A stretch of DNA of 64,000 nucleotides from positions 1-64,000 of the forward strand of contig JABURP010000041.1 of NCBI GenBank assembly GCA_014762645.1. The letters are read 5' to 3'. Within the stretch, counting starts at the first letter, position 1. Each line of letters starts with the position of its first letter. Of the stretch, positions 63,689 through 64,000 are shown in pieces. The notes beneath the pieces were generated by a model. It was given only the letters and a program-made list of their open reading frames with translations, had not been told where the DNA came from and did not search any database. Source of the stretch: Crocinitomicaceae bacterium (GTDB taxonomy: Bacteria > Bacteroidota > Bacteroidia > Flavobacteriales_D > Crocinitomicaceae). Made by a program: the position numbers and the translations under genes.

Positions 63689-64000
63689 ATGTTGAGGAAG
63701 ATACTATTTAGAAATAGCACCAATTTTCAGTTCATTTTTGCAACACTGGGAGCACTGGTAGGACTCACGGCATTATGCCTGAGTTTTCATTTGATATTGG
63801 ATGTTCGATCATTTCATTCTGGAGAGGAGGAGCTTTTTGGACCAAATCAAATTGTGATTCAAAAGAAGGTAACAAAATTTAGTACCCTTGGAATGAACAG
63901 CACAGATTTTACAGAAGAAGATTTAAACGAACTGGAAAACAAGGAATTTATTATTGATGTAGCTCCTTTTAAATCAGTCGACTTTCAGGTGGCGATCTCA
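63689..64000 (+). CDS. FtsX/LolCE-like ABC permease, truncated by window edge
   Basis: Not in the ORF track because it has no stop in the window. ATG at 63689 opens 104 codons to the edge. The N-terminus has one membrane helix (FATLGALVGLTALCLSFHLI), followed by a periplasmic region with ELENKEFIIDVAPFKSVDFQ, like the first part of FtsX/MacB-type permeases. It starts three bases after the ATPase stop, so it is the partner subunit. Its remaining parts lie outside. Confidence 0.75.
   Translation, partial: MLRKILFRNSTNFQFIFATLGALVGLTALCLSFHLILDVRSFHSGEEELFGPNQIVIQKKVTKFSTLGMNSTDFTEEDLNELENKEFIIDVAPFKSVDFQVAIS

Noticed and set aside
1-64000. Search for CRISPR arrays, tRNA/rRNA genes, transposases, phage genes and toxin-antitoxin pairs
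   Set aside because: No regularly spaced repeats, cloverleaf or matching protein motifs were seen by eye in the gaps or ORFs.

Overview
The window reads as a chromosomal segment of a Bacteroidota bacterium, most likely Flavobacteriales of the Cryomorphaceae/Crocinitomicaceae type. The evidence is seven secreted proteins ending in a type IX secretion (T9SS) type A sorting domain, TPR/PD40/OmpA outer-membrane proteins, a fused E1 alpha/beta 2-oxoacid dehydrogenase, AT-rich DNA, and promoters of the Bacteroidota form TTG-N19/20-TAnnTTTG. No tRNA, rRNA, CRISPR array, insertion sequence or prophage was recognised.

Left part (1-21 kb): a partial aconitase running off the left edge, a PaaI-like thioesterase, a lipoprotein, an SDR plus a TonB-dependent receptor, the E1 fusion, a T9SS cargo protein, a biotin carboxylase coupled to a very large TamB-like protein, divergent tsaD, a 370-bp hairpin-rich intergenic region, and lhgO.

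Middle (20-43 kb): mostly housekeeping genes in short operons. These are acyltransferase/NlpC-P60/YjbQ, a TPR-PD40-OmpA protein, DUF1015/YggS, a TPR histidine kinase, RlmI/MATE, two tandem UspA proteins, Fmt/cupin, HU, TrmH convergent with HutF, Nif3/zinc ribbon, FabG, a STAS-like protein, a LamG T9SS protein and a dicarboxylate symporter.

Right part (43-64 kb): a concentration of T9SS cargo (1254, 406, 386 and 802 aa) interleaved with ribosomal protein S1, which has a long Lys/Ala/Thr/Glu-rich N-terminal extension, and a thiolase. After these come PrmC, a second TPR-PD40-OmpA protein, an outer-membrane barrel, an HD hydrolase, another T9SS protein, an ElaA-like acetyltransferase, and an ABC ATPase with the start of its permease at the right edge.

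The most unusual stretch is about 48.7-49.5 kb. A 68-aa ORF has its stop codon inside the left arm of a TCATAAC/GTTATGA inverted repeat that bounds a locally GC-rich ~165-bp element. A frameshifted outer-membrane-barrel remnant starts in the right arm. Two 8-mers of the element recur in the same order after the remnant. This looks like integron-cassette (attC-like) organisation without an integrase in view. Other items worth checking are the missing start codon of the TamB-like gene, several perfect palindromes in regulatory regions, and the S1 extension.

Functional calls rest on motif recognition by eye. No database search or folding was run.
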